Source of the DNA: Trichococcus ilyis
GTDB lineage: Bacteria; Bacillota; Bacilli; Lactobacillales; Aerococcaceae
Length of the DNA: 64,000 nucleotides
Assembly: GCF_900109135.1 (NCBI RefSeq)
Contig: NZ_FNYT01000003.1
Coordinates: 96,607 to 160,606 of the forward strand
Direction: 5' to 3'
Position 1 is the first letter of the stretch; each line of letters starts with the position of its first letter. A program made the translations under genes and the position numbers. Positions 1-7,537 of the stretch are shown here, piece by piece. The notes below the pieces were generated by a model, which worked only from the letters and a program-made list of their open reading frames with translations, was not told the origin of the DNA and made no database searches.

Positions 1-1063
1 CAATGTAACCCGCTAAAATGGGCAACATCATTCCAAAAGAGAATTCGCCGACTGTCTTCAAATACGCTGCAACCGGAGTATTCTTCCCAAAATTACTTGG
101 ATCAATCGTGTAATCGTCGAACAGGAACGCTAATGCAATCAGGATTCCTCCTCCGATGACGAAAGGCAACATATGGGACACACCGTTCATTAAGTGTTTG
201 TAAATACCATGGCCCAAGCTTTCTGATTCCTCTTTAGCATTTTCATTTTGATTGTTGTGATAGATTTTTGCCTCTTTATTTACGATCCTGTTAATCAGCT
301 CTTCCGATTTATGGATGCCATCTGAAACCTTGGTCACAATTACCGGCTTACCATCGAATCTTGATAAATCAACATTTTTGTCTGCGGCAATAATGATGCC
401 ATCCGCTTTCGCAATTTCTTCAGCAGTCAAAACATTCTTTGCCCCATCCGCTCCCTGCGTTTCTGCTTTTACCGGAATGCCTAACAGCTTACCTCTGTTC
501 TCAAGCTCTTCAGCTGCCATATAAGTGTGAGCAATGCCGGTTGGGCAAGCAGTCACCGCCAGGACCCGATAAGATTCTGAAGATGAATTTTCTTTATCTT
601 TAGCTATGGCACTTTCCTTTTCGTCGATGAGCGTTAAGAATTCCATTTTTGTTTCCGCTTGCATTAAACGCTTTCTGAAAACTTCATCCATTAACATTGC
701 CGATAATCTTGCCAGCGCATCAAGGTGGAGATTATTTTCATTTTCCGAAGCGGCAATCATAAAAAATAAGTAAGCAGGTTTGCCATCCAACGAATCAAAA
801 TCGACTCCGTTTTTTACGACCATTGCAGCCAGCCCGGCTTCCTTAACCGCGGTAGTCTTTGCATGTGGGATCGCAATCCCATCGCCTATGCCTGTGGTAA
901 ATTGGGTTTCTCTGGACAGAACCTTTTCCTTAAATAATTTCCGATCGCTTAGTTTTCCGCTTTTATCCATTAATTCAACAAGATGGTCAATGGCTTCCTC
1001 TTTTGTCAAAACATCTACATTCAAATCGATACCGCTTACTGAAAGCAACTCCCTAATCCTCAC
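1..1063 (-). CDS. PTS fructose-type transporter subunit IIABC (3' end outside window)
   Basis: Phosphotransferase permease that imports and phosphorylates a sugar. The visible 354 codons hold a IIA domain (about residues 1-150) with the phosphorylated histidine in GIAIPHAK (H67), a IIB domain (about 165-265) with the active cysteine in TACPTGIAHT (C173), and the first membrane segments of IIC (HGIYKHLMNGVSHMLPFVIGG onward in shortened form). A-B-C order is that of Firmicute FruA. I chose the GTG at 1063 because an in-frame stop lies just upstream and a GGGG-rich ribosome site precedes it. An RpiR-type regulator lies upstream instead of the usual FruR/FruK pair, so the substrate may be fructose, mannose or a related sugar. 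The IIC remainder is cut off by the window edge. Confidence 0.9.
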   Translation of the reverse strand, partial: MRIRELLSVSGIDLNVDVLTKEEAIDHLVELMDKSGKLSDRKLFKEKVLSRETQFTTGIGDGIAIPHAKTTAVKEAGLAAMVVKNGVDFDSLDGKPAYLFFMIAASENENNLHLDALARLSAMLMDEVFRKRLMQAETKMEFLTLIDEKESAIAKDKENSSSESYRVLAVTACPTGIAHTYMAAEELENRGKLLGIPVKAETQGADGAKNVLTAEEIAKADGIIIAADKNVDLSRFDGKPVIVTKVSDGIHKSEELINRIVNKEAKIYHNNQNENAKEESESLGHGIYKHLMNGVSHMLPFVIGGGILIALAFLFDDYTIDPSNFGKNTPVAAYLKTVGEFSFGMMLPILAGYI

Positions 1064-1155
1064 TATTTCCAACCCCTATCCATTTCATTTATTTTGCAAC
1101 GTCACACCTGAACTCACGCCTAAGGAAATTTTATTCCACCCAAACTAATTATCGT

Positions 1156-1231
1156 GAAATTATTTTCCTTTGAACGTAGTATAGCAACGAAATAATTACC
1201 CGTCAACACATTTTTTGTGAAATTAAATTTC
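1156..1231 (-). promoter_or_regulatory. PTS gene promoter flanked by two RpiR-like operators
   Basis: On the minus strand TTGACG (1201-1206), a 17-bp spacer and TATACT (1178-1183) form a good sigma-A promoter for the PTS gene. Two similar imperfect palindromes flank it: GAAATTTAATTTC (1219-1231) upstream of the -35 and GGAAAATAATTTC (1156-1168) just after the start site, 63 bp apart. A third copy lies in front of the rpiR gene. Binding of the RpiR protein is inference. Confidence 0.65.
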
Positions 1232-1266
1232 TTACCGGTTGATTTTAACCTGAAGGCATTCCATTC

Positions 1267-1317
1267 AAAAAAAACTCCTATTGGTTGGATACGCGATCTG
1301 TATCCAATCAATAGGAG
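1267..1317 (-). terminator. rho-independent terminator of the RpiR gene
   Basis: An 18-bp inverted repeat (1275-1292 with 1300-1317, a single G-U type mismatch, 7-nt loop) is followed on the minus strand by eight T. It lies just past the regulator's stop and separates its transcript from the PTS promoter. Confidence 0.9.
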
Positions 1318-1340
1318 GTAAATTTATTATTTTCGGTTTT

Positions 1341-2189
1341 TCACAATTTTTCCTGCGCAAATATTTCCTCATTTTTGCTTAATTGCTCGTAGCTATTTTT
1401 TTGTCCGATTGTTAAGAATAAATATAGGATTTCAATGATTGTCGAGGCTGAAATTCGAGAGAAATAGAATTCATCCAAAAACAGTTTTTCTCTTGTGGCT
1501 GTCTGGATATGGTACTTGCTCTCCATACCAATTGCCGAATTTTTGTTATTTGTAATGCCGATCGTTTTTACGCCTCTTTCATTGGCGGATTTGATCATGG
1601 TATGTATCTTGCTGGATTCGCCTGAGTTCGAAATTGCAATCAGGACGTCATCTTTGGTAAGCGTCAAACTGAACGCTGTTTGGGTTTCCCAAATCGTTCC
1701 TGAAACTGCTGGAATGCCTATCTCGCTAAATTTGTAGGATCCATCCAACGCTACAGGGATAGTGTTTCCGACAGCCACCAGCTGTACCAGCCGGGCTTGC
1801 TGAATCAGTTCAATTATTTCCCCTAACTCCTGCGCATTGATCATATTCACAGTAGCGGTGAGTTCGGCTACTTTATTGGCTAAAATATTCTGTAAAGATT
1901 GCTCGATATTACCGATGGAGACATCATTGGAGACGGCTATTGTTTTATCGGTCTCTACCATTTCGCGTGCCAAATTTATTTTCAGATGGTGAAACCCTTT
2001 CATGTCAATCTTTTTGCAGAACCTTGAAATTGAAGCTTCACTTGCTCCACAGTTTTTGGAGAGTTCAGCAATTGTCATATCAATCACTTTTTTATGATTA
2101 TTAATGATATAGGTTGCTATTTTTTTTTCCGAATCAAAGAATTGATCAAATTGACTATATATGGTATCAATTATCGTCTGATTTTCCAT
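1341..2189 (-). CDS. MurR/RpiR family transcriptional regulator
   Basis: DNA-binding regulator of sugar metabolism, 282 aa. The N-terminal HTH_6 domain (about 1-75) carries the recognition region SKNCGASEASISRFCKK, and the SIS sugar-phosphate-binding domain (about 110-260) has the glycine/serine pocket at IAISNSGESSK. The ATG is preceded by AGGAGG at ideal spacing. It sits directly upstream of the PTS gene in the same orientation but with its own promoter and terminator. Matching palindromes in both promoters suggest that it controls itself and the PTS in response to the phosphorylated sugar (inference). Confidence 0.92.
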   Translation of the reverse strand: MENQTIIDTIYSQFDQFFDSEKKIATYIINNHKKVIDMTIAELSKNCGASEASISRFCKKIDMKGFHHLKINLAREMVETDKTIAVSNDVSIGNIEQSLQNILANKVAELTATVNMINAQELGEIIELIQQARLVQLVAVGNTIPVALDGSYKFSEIGIPAVSGTIWETQTAFSLTLTKDDVLIAISNSGESSKIHTMIKSANERGVKTIGITNNKNSAIGMESKYHIQTATREKLFLDEFYFSRISASTIIEILYLFLTIGQKNSYEQLSKNEEIFAQEKL

Positions 2190-2200
2190 AAGAACCTCCT

Positions 2201-2248
2201 GAAATTATCTTTCGTAAAAATAATACTTCTAAATCTTATTTTCGTCAA
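2201..2248 (-). promoter_or_regulatory. rpiR promoter with operator
   Basis: TTGACG (2243-2248), 17 bp, TATTAT (2220-2225) on the minus strand. A palindrome GAAAGATAATTTC (2201-2213) lies between the -10 and the ribosome site and matches the two sites at the PTS promoter, which implies autoregulation. Confidence 0.65.
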
Positions 2249-2286
2249 CGAAAGCAACAGTTGGATCTGCTTATTCAGCTGTCCTT

Positions 2287-2413
2287 CTCCGGTCAGGCTG
2301 CTTTCGTCGGAGTTGGGATTCGTTATCATTGCCCAGCTCCGTTTGGCCGACCCTGACCGGAGTTGAACAACATTCGGATTGGCTGTTCTCCGGCGAAGCC
2401 ACCCTCGCCGGAG
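2287..2413. repeat. three-palindrome intergenic array A
   Basis: Three 26-bp imperfect palindromes at 2287-2312, 2337-2362 and 2388-2413 (starts 50 and 51 bp apart). Arms are CTCCGG or CTCCG- and -CCGGAG or TCGGAG; the third unit pairs nine bases on each side (CTCCGGCGA with TCGCCGGAG). The array lies past the mmuM terminator and upstream of the rpiR promoter. Together with 2249-2286, where I see nothing, it fills the rest of this intergenic stretch. Confidence 0.85.
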
Positions 2414-2439
2414 AACAAGGACCCCAACAGTCAAAACAC

Positions 2440-2482
2440 AAAAACCTATCACCCTTTTGTTTGTGGGATGATAGGTTTTTTG
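2440..2482 (-). terminator. mmuM terminator
   Basis: Inverted repeat AAACCTATCA (2442-2451) with TGATAGGTTT (2469-2478) just past the mmuM stop. T-runs follow on both strands, so it can act in both directions. Confidence 0.85.
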
Positions 2483-2493
2483 GTTGTTTTCGT

Positions 2494-3414
2494 TTAAAGA
2501 ACAGCAGCGAATGTTTCCTTCAGCAAACTGATTTCTTTGGCGGAGGTGCAGCAACAGCCGCCGATCCATTTGCATCCTGCTTCGTGCCATTGCAAGGCTT
2601 GCCGGGTGAACACGTCATCAACTGCATGGCTATGCGTCCATACTTTTGTAGTGGGATCGTAGACCGCTCCTGAATTGGGATAGGCGACCAACGGCTTGGT
2701 CGCAGCCTCTTCCAGATAATCCAGGGCGGGCTGGACCAAATCAGGCTGCACGCAATTGACGCCGTAGGCAATGATCTGGTCGGATGACTCCACCAGTTGC
2801 TGGAAAGCACGCAGATCAGTGCCGTCGCACAGATGGTGGGCATCCTTCAAAGTGACTGTCAGCCAAGCTACCGCCTCAGGATGTTGGGCTAGCAATTCGA
2901 TCAGGGCTTGGATTTCCGTCAGATCCGGGATGGTCTCGATTGCCAGCAGATCGGGCTCCGCTTCCAGCAACAGTTTCAACCTTTCACGATGGAAAGCCAC
3001 CAATTCGGCTTGCGCCAGTCCGTAATTGCCGCGGTATTCGGAGCCATCCGCCAAATAGGCACCGTATGGCCCGACCGAAGCCGCCACCCATTTGGCTTGC
3101 GTGCCTTGGCTGTTCGCCTTTGCTTGTTTCGCCAGTCGGACCGTCCGTTTGATCAAGTGCCGGCTTGCTTCGCTTGTGTAGCCCAGTCGTTCGAACCCGG
3201 CTACCGTCGCTTGGTAGCTCGATGTGATGGCGATGTTCGCTCCGGCATCGTAATAATTCTGATGCACTTTTTCGATTTTATCCGGTTCGTTCACCAACGC
3301 TTTCGCGGTCCACAATGCGTCGTTCAGGTCCAATCCCTGTTCCTCAAGCCCCACGGACATCGAGCCATCGATAAGGATCACTTTTTGGTTGTTTTGCCAG
3401 TCCTTAAAATTCAT
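2494..3414 (-). CDS. mmuM: homocysteine S-methyltransferase
   Basis: Transfers a methyl group from S-methylmethionine (or SAM) to homocysteine, giving methionine in the cytoplasm. The 306-aa length is normal for MmuM. The zinc/homocysteine cysteines are visible as VNCVQP (about C225) and the paired cysteines in WIGGCCCTS near residue 290. The ATG overlaps the permease stop by four bases and is preceded by a GGGGGAG site, so the two genes are translationally coupled. Permease plus methyltransferase plus a methionine T-box make a coherent S-methylmethionine salvage unit. Confidence 0.93.
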   Translation of the reverse strand: MNFKDWQNNQKVILIDGSMSVGLEEQGLDLNDALWTAKALVNEPDKIEKVHQNYYDAGANIAITSSYQATVAGFERLGYTSEASRHLIKRTVRLAKQAKANSQGTQAKWVAASVGPYGAYLADGSEYRGNYGLAQAELVAFHRERLKLLLEAEPDLLAIETIPDLTEIQALIELLAQHPEAVAWLTVTLKDAHHLCDGTDLRAFQQLVESSDQIIAYGVNCVQPDLVQPALDYLEEAATKPLVAYPNSGAVYDPTTKVWTHSHAVDDVFTRQALQWHEAGCKWIGGCCCTSAKEISLLKETFAAVL

Positions 3415-4814
3415 CCGACAGCTCCCCCCACTTCCTGATTTTCAAACGCATCGTAAGCTTTTTTGCTGAAAACTAATTGGTAATAGAAGAAACAAAGGAC
3501 CGTGAATGGGATGCCGATGATCAAGGCAATCCGCTGGTTCGGATCAAAGGCGATGCCGATGATCGACACGGAGCAAAGGATGATCACGAGCCATGGCACG
3601 ATCGGATAGAATGGTGTTTGATATCCCAGATCCTCGAGCTTGTGACCCGATTTCAGATAGTGTTTGCGGAAATTCAGTTGCGCCCACGCGATGCTCAACC
3701 AAACAGCCACGACCGCAAAGGCAGAGATGGACACCAAAGCCAGGTAAACCGTGTCCGCGGAGTAGATGCTGGAAAACAGCGAGAGCAATCCGCCCAGAAT
3801 TGTCAGCAGCAATCCATAGACCGGTAAGCCGCGTTTGGATAATTTGGCGAAACGTTTCGGCAGCGTCCCTGCATTGGCCAATGACCAGAGCATTCTCGAT
3901 GCGGCGTAAACACCGGAGTTGGCGCCGGACAGGACCACGGTGATCAGGACGAGGTTCATGATGTCCGCGGCGTAAGGAATCCCCATCAAATTCAGGATAA
4001 CAGTCACCGGACTCTCATCCAAATTGGCCGCAGTATCCGGAAGCAAGGCCCCGATCACGACAATCGTGCCGATGAAAAGGACCACCAAAATGACGATTGT
4101 CTGCAGGATCGCTTTCGGGATATTTTTCTTGGGATTTTCCGTTTCGCCAGCGGCCACGCCGATCAGTTCCGCACCGGAAAAGGCGAAGTTGGCCGACAGT
4201 ATCGCCAAGAAAACGGAGCCGGCCCCTTTCGGGAACCAGCCATTTTCCGTCAGATGATGAAACAGTGGTGCTGATTCATTTCCCTGAATCGGAATAAAGC
4301 CGAAAATGCCACCAAGACCCAGAATTAGGAAAATTGCCAGTGCGAGCACTTTGATCAGCGACATCCAAAATTCGCTGACGGAAAACCAACGCACATCGAT
4401 AATATTAGATAATAAAATAATGCCTATATAAAAGATGCACCAAATCCATGCGGGAATGCCTGGAAACCAGCGCTGCGATAATATCGCCAAGGTGATGAAT
4501 TGCGAGCCCAACGCCACGGTCCACGTCAACCAGTAGAGCCACGCCACCACGAAACCGACGCCGGGATGGATATATTTTGAAGCGTAGTTGTGGAACGAAC
4601 TCGTGCTGGGTTCATGGACCGACAATTCGCCCAGGCACATCATGACCAGCGTCACCAAAAACGCCCCGATCAGATACGCAATGATGGTTCCGATCGAACC
4701 CGTCGTCTGGATTAGATACCCCGAACTCAAAAAGATTCCGGTTCCGATTACTCCACCCAATGAAAGCATAACTAAATGCTTTGAAGTCATTTCTCTTACA
4801 AATGATTGCTCCAT
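3411..4814 (-). CDS. mmuP: amino acid permease, probably S-methylmethionine permease
   Basis: APC-superfamily importer of 467 aa with about 12 membrane segments. The family signature GGVIGTGIFLSSG begins near residue 17, and the consensus amphipathic loop is in the middle (SGAELIGVAAGETENPKKNIPKA in split form). MmuP, LysP and GabP look alike, so the substrate comes from context: mmuM follows with a four-base overlap and a Met-specific T-box precedes. TGGAGG lies upstream of the ATG. Confidence 0.85.
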   Translation of the reverse strand: MEQSFVREMTSKHLVMLSLGGVIGTGIFLSSGYLIQTTGSIGTIIAYLIGAFLVTLVMMCLGELSVHEPSTSSFHNYASKYIHPGVGFVVAWLYWLTWTVALGSQFITLAILSQRWFPGIPAWIWCIFYIGIILLSNIIDVRWFSVSEFWMSLIKVLALAIFLILGLGGIFGFIPIQGNESAPLFHHLTENGWFPKGAGSVFLAILSANFAFSGAELIGVAAGETENPKKNIPKAILQTIVILVVLFIGTIVVIGALLPDTAANLDESPVTVILNLMGIPYAADIMNLVLITVVLSGANSGVYAASRMLWSLANAGTLPKRFAKLSKRGLPVYGLLLTILGGLLSLFSSIYSADTVYLALVSISAFAVVAVWLSIAWAQLNFRKHYLKSGHKLEDLGYQTPFYPIVPWLVIILCSVSIIGIAFDPNQRIALIIGIPFTVLCFFYYQLVFSKKAYDAFENQEVGGAVG

Positions 4815-4846
4815 ATTTTTCCCTCCAAAAATGTAATAAAAATATA

Positions 4847-5075
4847 TAAAAAAACACTCCCCCTATTGAAAGGGCGAGTGCTCGCGTTACCACCTTTGTT
4901 CATAATCAAAAGATTATCTCAGCAAGGGACGGTCATCCCTCCACGCGCTATCGGGCGTACCCGTCACCTGCTAAGTTTCCCTCACATGCGATAACTCAAA
5001 GACCATTTTCGCTGATTCCGAAACATCTGCTCTCACCATCCGCAGACTCTCTGTGCTTTCTTTCCCGGCTACTTA
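4847..5075 (-). promoter_or_regulatory. T-box leader, methionine specifier
   Basis: Minus-strand leader of mmuP. The T-box core reads AAGGTGGTAACGCG (about 4884-4897). It is followed by a terminator with stem ACTCGCCCT/AGGGGGAGT and seven T (4847-4880). In Stem I, AGTA and GA-rich bulges are visible, and the specifier loop reads AAAATGGTC with the ATG at 5004-5006 followed by a purine. The specifier is therefore methionine. Uncharged tRNA-Met would favour the antiterminator and switch the salvage genes on. Confidence 0.9.
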
Positions 5076-5104
5076 TCTCATCAAAGTTTCATATATTTTT
5101 AATT

Positions 5105-5133
5105 AATATACAAGAATACTGTGGGCTTGTCAA
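5105..5133 (-). promoter_or_regulatory. promoter of the T-box/mmuPM unit
   Basis: TTGACA (5128-5133), 17-bp spacer, TATATT (5105-5110) on the minus strand, about 30 bases before the start of T-box Stem I. Confidence 0.85.
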
Positions 5134-5182
5134 TTAATTTGCGAAATATTTTCTGCTTACTTTCATTCTTGTGGTTTGTCGG

Positions 5183-5360
5183 GTTTTGATGTTGGGTGGC
5201 GGCCGGAGGTGGTCTGGCTTGCGGATGCTGTTCTCCGGCTAGAGATTCTTGACCGGAGATAGGATACCGGTGACGTCGCTCTGCTCCGGTCGGGAGACCT
5301 TCCTCGGAGGACAGTTCGTGATCGGCTGCCCTCCTCCGGCCGGGCATTCCCTCACCGGAG
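5183..5360. repeat. three-palindrome intergenic array B with a decayed fourth unit
   Basis: Units at 5233-5258, 5284-5309 and 5334-5360, starts 51 and 50 bp apart. The third extends to CCTCCGG/CCGGAGG. One period upstream (5183-5208) only the right arm CCGGAG is left, exactly where a fourth unit would end. The array lies between the mmuP promoter and the SDR terminator. Confidence 0.82.
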
Positions 5361-5382
5361 GAGCGCCTACACAATCAGTCAA

Positions 5383-5428
5383 AACAAAAAAGCCCTGTGC
5401 GCCGGATAGAAACGATGCACAGGGCTTC
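5383..5428 (-). terminator. terminator of the SDR gene
   Basis: Perfect 10-bp stem AGCCCTGTGC/GCACAGGGCT (5391-5400, 5417-5426), with a T-rich run on the minus strand. Confidence 0.9.
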
Positions 5429-5444
5429 ACTTTACTGTCTTTTG

Positions 5445-6191
5445 TCACCACGGTTGGATCGTCGGCCCTATTGTGAATTCACTGACGTTGGTGTCCTCGG
5501 GTTGGTCGATCGCGAAGGCGACCACATTGGCTACACGATCCGGACTGATGCCGTATTGTTTGTAGATGATCCCCATGTCTTTGGCCATCTTGTCGTCGCT
5601 GATGGTCTCCAGCAATTCAGTATTGATCGCGGCCGGGTAGATCGTCGCTGTCCGGATGTTCGTGCCTTCCATCGCGGATTCCATACGCAGCACTTCCATC
5701 AGATCGCGGACCGCCCATTTGGTGGCGCCATAGACCGCTCCGCCCGGATAAGCCTTGAGTCCGGCGACGGACGAGGTGGTGATCACATGGCCAGATTTCT
5801 GTTTCGTGAATTCCGGCAGGACCGCTTCGATTCCATTCAAAACGCCATTGAGGTTGACGTCCACCATGTCATGCCAGTCTTTTGTCTTAAGCTTCGACAA
5901 TGGCGAATTCGGCATCAGACCCGCATTCAGGAAAATGACATCAACCCTGCCGAAATTTTCTTTCGCCAGCTCGACCAATTTTTTGTTGTCCTCGATTTTG
6001 GTGACGTCCGTGACGTGGTATACAGCCTCCCCGCCGGCTTGGACGATTTCATCCGCCAATCCTCGCAATTTGTCTTCCCTGCGCGCTCCCAGAACCAATT
6101 TGGCTCCTTTGCTCGCCAGCAGTCGGGCTGTCGCCTCGCCGATCCCTGAAGAAGCACCCGTGATGATCACTACTTTATCCTTGATTGCCAT
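5445..6191 (-). CDS. SDR family NAD(P)-dependent oxidoreductase
   Basis: Short-chain dehydrogenase of 248 aa. The cofactor motif TGASSGIGEA is at residues 11-20, the NAG-type motif is FLNAGLM, the catalytic Ser is in TTSSVAG, and the YxxxK is YGATKWA. The substrate cannot be read from sequence; it resembles clavulanate/serine-dehydrogenase-like SDRs. I placed the start at 6191 (MAIKDKVVIITG), since AAAGG lies nine bases upstream. The open frame runs to 6284, but that extension has no homology-like sequence. It is a single-gene unit with its own terminator and a MerR-like promoter. Confidence 0.9.
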   Translation of the reverse strand: MAIKDKVVIITGASSGIGEATARLLASKGAKLVLGARREDKLRGLADEIVQAGGEAVYHVTDVTKIEDNKKLVELAKENFGRVDVIFLNAGLMPNSPLSKLKTKDWHDMVDVNLNGVLNGIEAVLPEFTKQKSGHVITTSSVAGLKAYPGGAVYGATKWAVRDLMEVLRMESAMEGTNIRTATIYPAAINTELLETISDDKMAKDMGIIYKQYGISPDRVANVVAFAIDQPEDTNVSEFTIGPTIQPW

Positions 6192-6259
6192 TTTCTTCAT
6201 CCTTTCCGTATTGCCCGGAGTATCCATAAAGATTGAACAGCTGTCTTCTGTTATTTCAT

Positions 6260-6330
6260 CCCTATTATAGCACCGGGTGCCCATTATAGGCTTATTTGAA
6301 CCTTACACCTTAACCTTCAGGTGAAGTCAA
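6260..6330 (-). promoter_or_regulatory. MerR-type promoter of the SDR gene
   Basis: On the minus strand TTGACT (6325-6330), a 19-bp spacer and TAAGGT (6300-6305), with a dyad (CTTCACCT ... AGGTGTAAG) filling the spacer. A 19-bp spacer with an operator between -35 and -10 is the hallmark of MerR-family control. No merR gene lies nearby. A second imperfect palindrome around GCACCCGGTGC, flanked by two TATAAT words, lies at about 6260-6290. Confidence 0.55.
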
Positions 6331-6393
6331 GAGCTGACAACCGGAAAAATGGGCCTGCCTGTCCGCACATAAAATCATTTTTTTCCGGCTCAA

Positions 6394-6519
6394 CTCCGGT
6401 AAGGCAAGCTTCGCCGGAGTTGAGTCGGATTCGTTCTGCCCTTCTCCGGGGAGGCTAGCTTCCCCGGAGCTGGCACCCGTTTCCCACACCCACCTCCGAT
6501 CAGCCGCCCCTCACCGGAG
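6394..6519. repeat. three-palindrome intergenic array C
   Basis: Units at 6394-6419, 6444-6469 and 6494-6519, exactly 50 bp apart. The second unit pairs through CTCCGGGGA/TCCCCGGAG plus AGCT in the loop; the first is flanked by AA/TT, and the third by C/G-type changes. It lies 3' of the AraC gene and upstream of the SDR promoter. No separate terminator is visible for the AraC gene, so the array hairpins may serve as one. Confidence 0.85.
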
Positions 6520-6565
6520 CTGAGTAACATTTTCCAATGAAAGCAAAATTAGCGCCGCGGAAAAA

Positions 6566-7405
6566 TTATTCCCGGTTGAAACTTTTCCGGAACGCCAATG
6601 GGGTGGAACCGTAGCGTCGCTTGAAGCGTTCGATGAAATAGCTCAGATGGTTGAAGCCGACTTGGTAGCAGATTTCGGAAACCGGCAGCTGGGTGTGCAG
6701 CAACAATCCTTTCGCCTGCTGCAGCCGGTAAGCGAGGATGTAGTTCGCCGGCGACAGACCGGTGTATGCCTTAAAGAGCTGTGTGCATTTGTTTTTGTTG
6801 ATGTGCCCGTGCGCGCTCAGCTGGGAGACGGTCAGGCCGGTCGCGTAGTGCTGATGGACAAAATCAAGCAAGGTCTGGATGACGGGATCGCGTGCGGAAG
6901 CGGGTTCGGCCGCTTCCGCCTGCACCGTTTCGATCGTTTCCAGGATGAGCAGGTACAACGGTAAAATGATTTTTTCGAAATCCTGCTCCCGTTCGATTCT
7001 GGCCATCCTATCGCTCATCGCAGGGCTGGGCGTACAAAGGCGGTAATCGATTTTGGCTTGTTCGGCCAAGGGCGTCAGAAAGTCCGCCGCAAGTTTTTCG
7101 TTCAGGAAGCGGGCCGAGAAATCGATGCAGAGATAGGACACCCGCTCGTCCAACAGATCCGCCCTGTGCAGACGGCCGCTGTTGATGAACAGGAGCTCGC
7201 CTTTATGCAGCTGGACGCGCTGCTTTTCGACTTGGTAAGCGAATGCCCCTTCGGTCACCCAGACGAGCTGGAATTCCTCGTGCCAGTGCAGTGGCAGGTT
7301 GTCTCCGCGCCGCTTTTCCAGGGTCTTCCGGTAGATTGCGATCGGCTGGCCATCGGTGGCATGCTCGGTCTGTTCTTCGAAGTCGGATTGGATAAGAAAT
7401 GTCAA
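6566..7405 (-). CDS. AraC family transcriptional regulator
   Basis: 279 aa. An N-terminal cupin sensor domain (about 10-150, with LPLHWHEEFQLVWVTEG) is followed by two C-terminal HTH motifs (about 180-275, ending FIERFKRRYGSTPLAFRKS). I chose a TTG start at 7405: AAAGGAG lies eight bases upstream, and the longer frame would run into the divergent EamA gene. It is divergent from the exporter gene, 132 bp apart, so control of that gene is likely (inference). Confidence 0.88.
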   Translation of the reverse strand: MTFLIQSDFEEQTEHATDGQPIAIYRKTLEKRRGDNLPLHWHEEFQLVWVTEGAFAYQVEKQRVQLHKGELLFINSGRLHRADLLDERVSYLCIDFSARFLNEKLAADFLTPLAEQAKIDYRLCTPSPAMSDRMARIEREQDFEKIILPLYLLILETIETVQAEAAEPASARDPVIQTLLDFVHQHYATGLTVSQLSAHGHINKNKCTQLFKAYTGLSPANYILAYRLQQAKGLLLHTQLPVSEICYQVGFNHLSYFIERFKRRYGSTPLAFRKSFNRE

Positions 7406-7537
7406 AAAAACCACTCCTTTACATAATAATGATGAAAACAAGGCGGATAGTGGTAGCGGCGCAACGTTTTTCCTCATTATAATAACATAACTGCTGTTTT
7501 TCGGTGAGCAATTAGACATTCTGGAGGCGTTTCGATC

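Noticed and set aside
2494..4814. Assignment of the permease as lysine- or GABA-specific from sequence alone
   Set aside because: The family cannot be resolved by eye; coupling to mmuM and the Met T-box favours S-methylmethionine.
6394..6519. CRISPR array reading of the 50-bp periodic palindromes
   Set aside because: Only three units per locus, unit interiors differ from one another, spacers are partly alike, there are many loci and no cas gene. This is not CRISPR.
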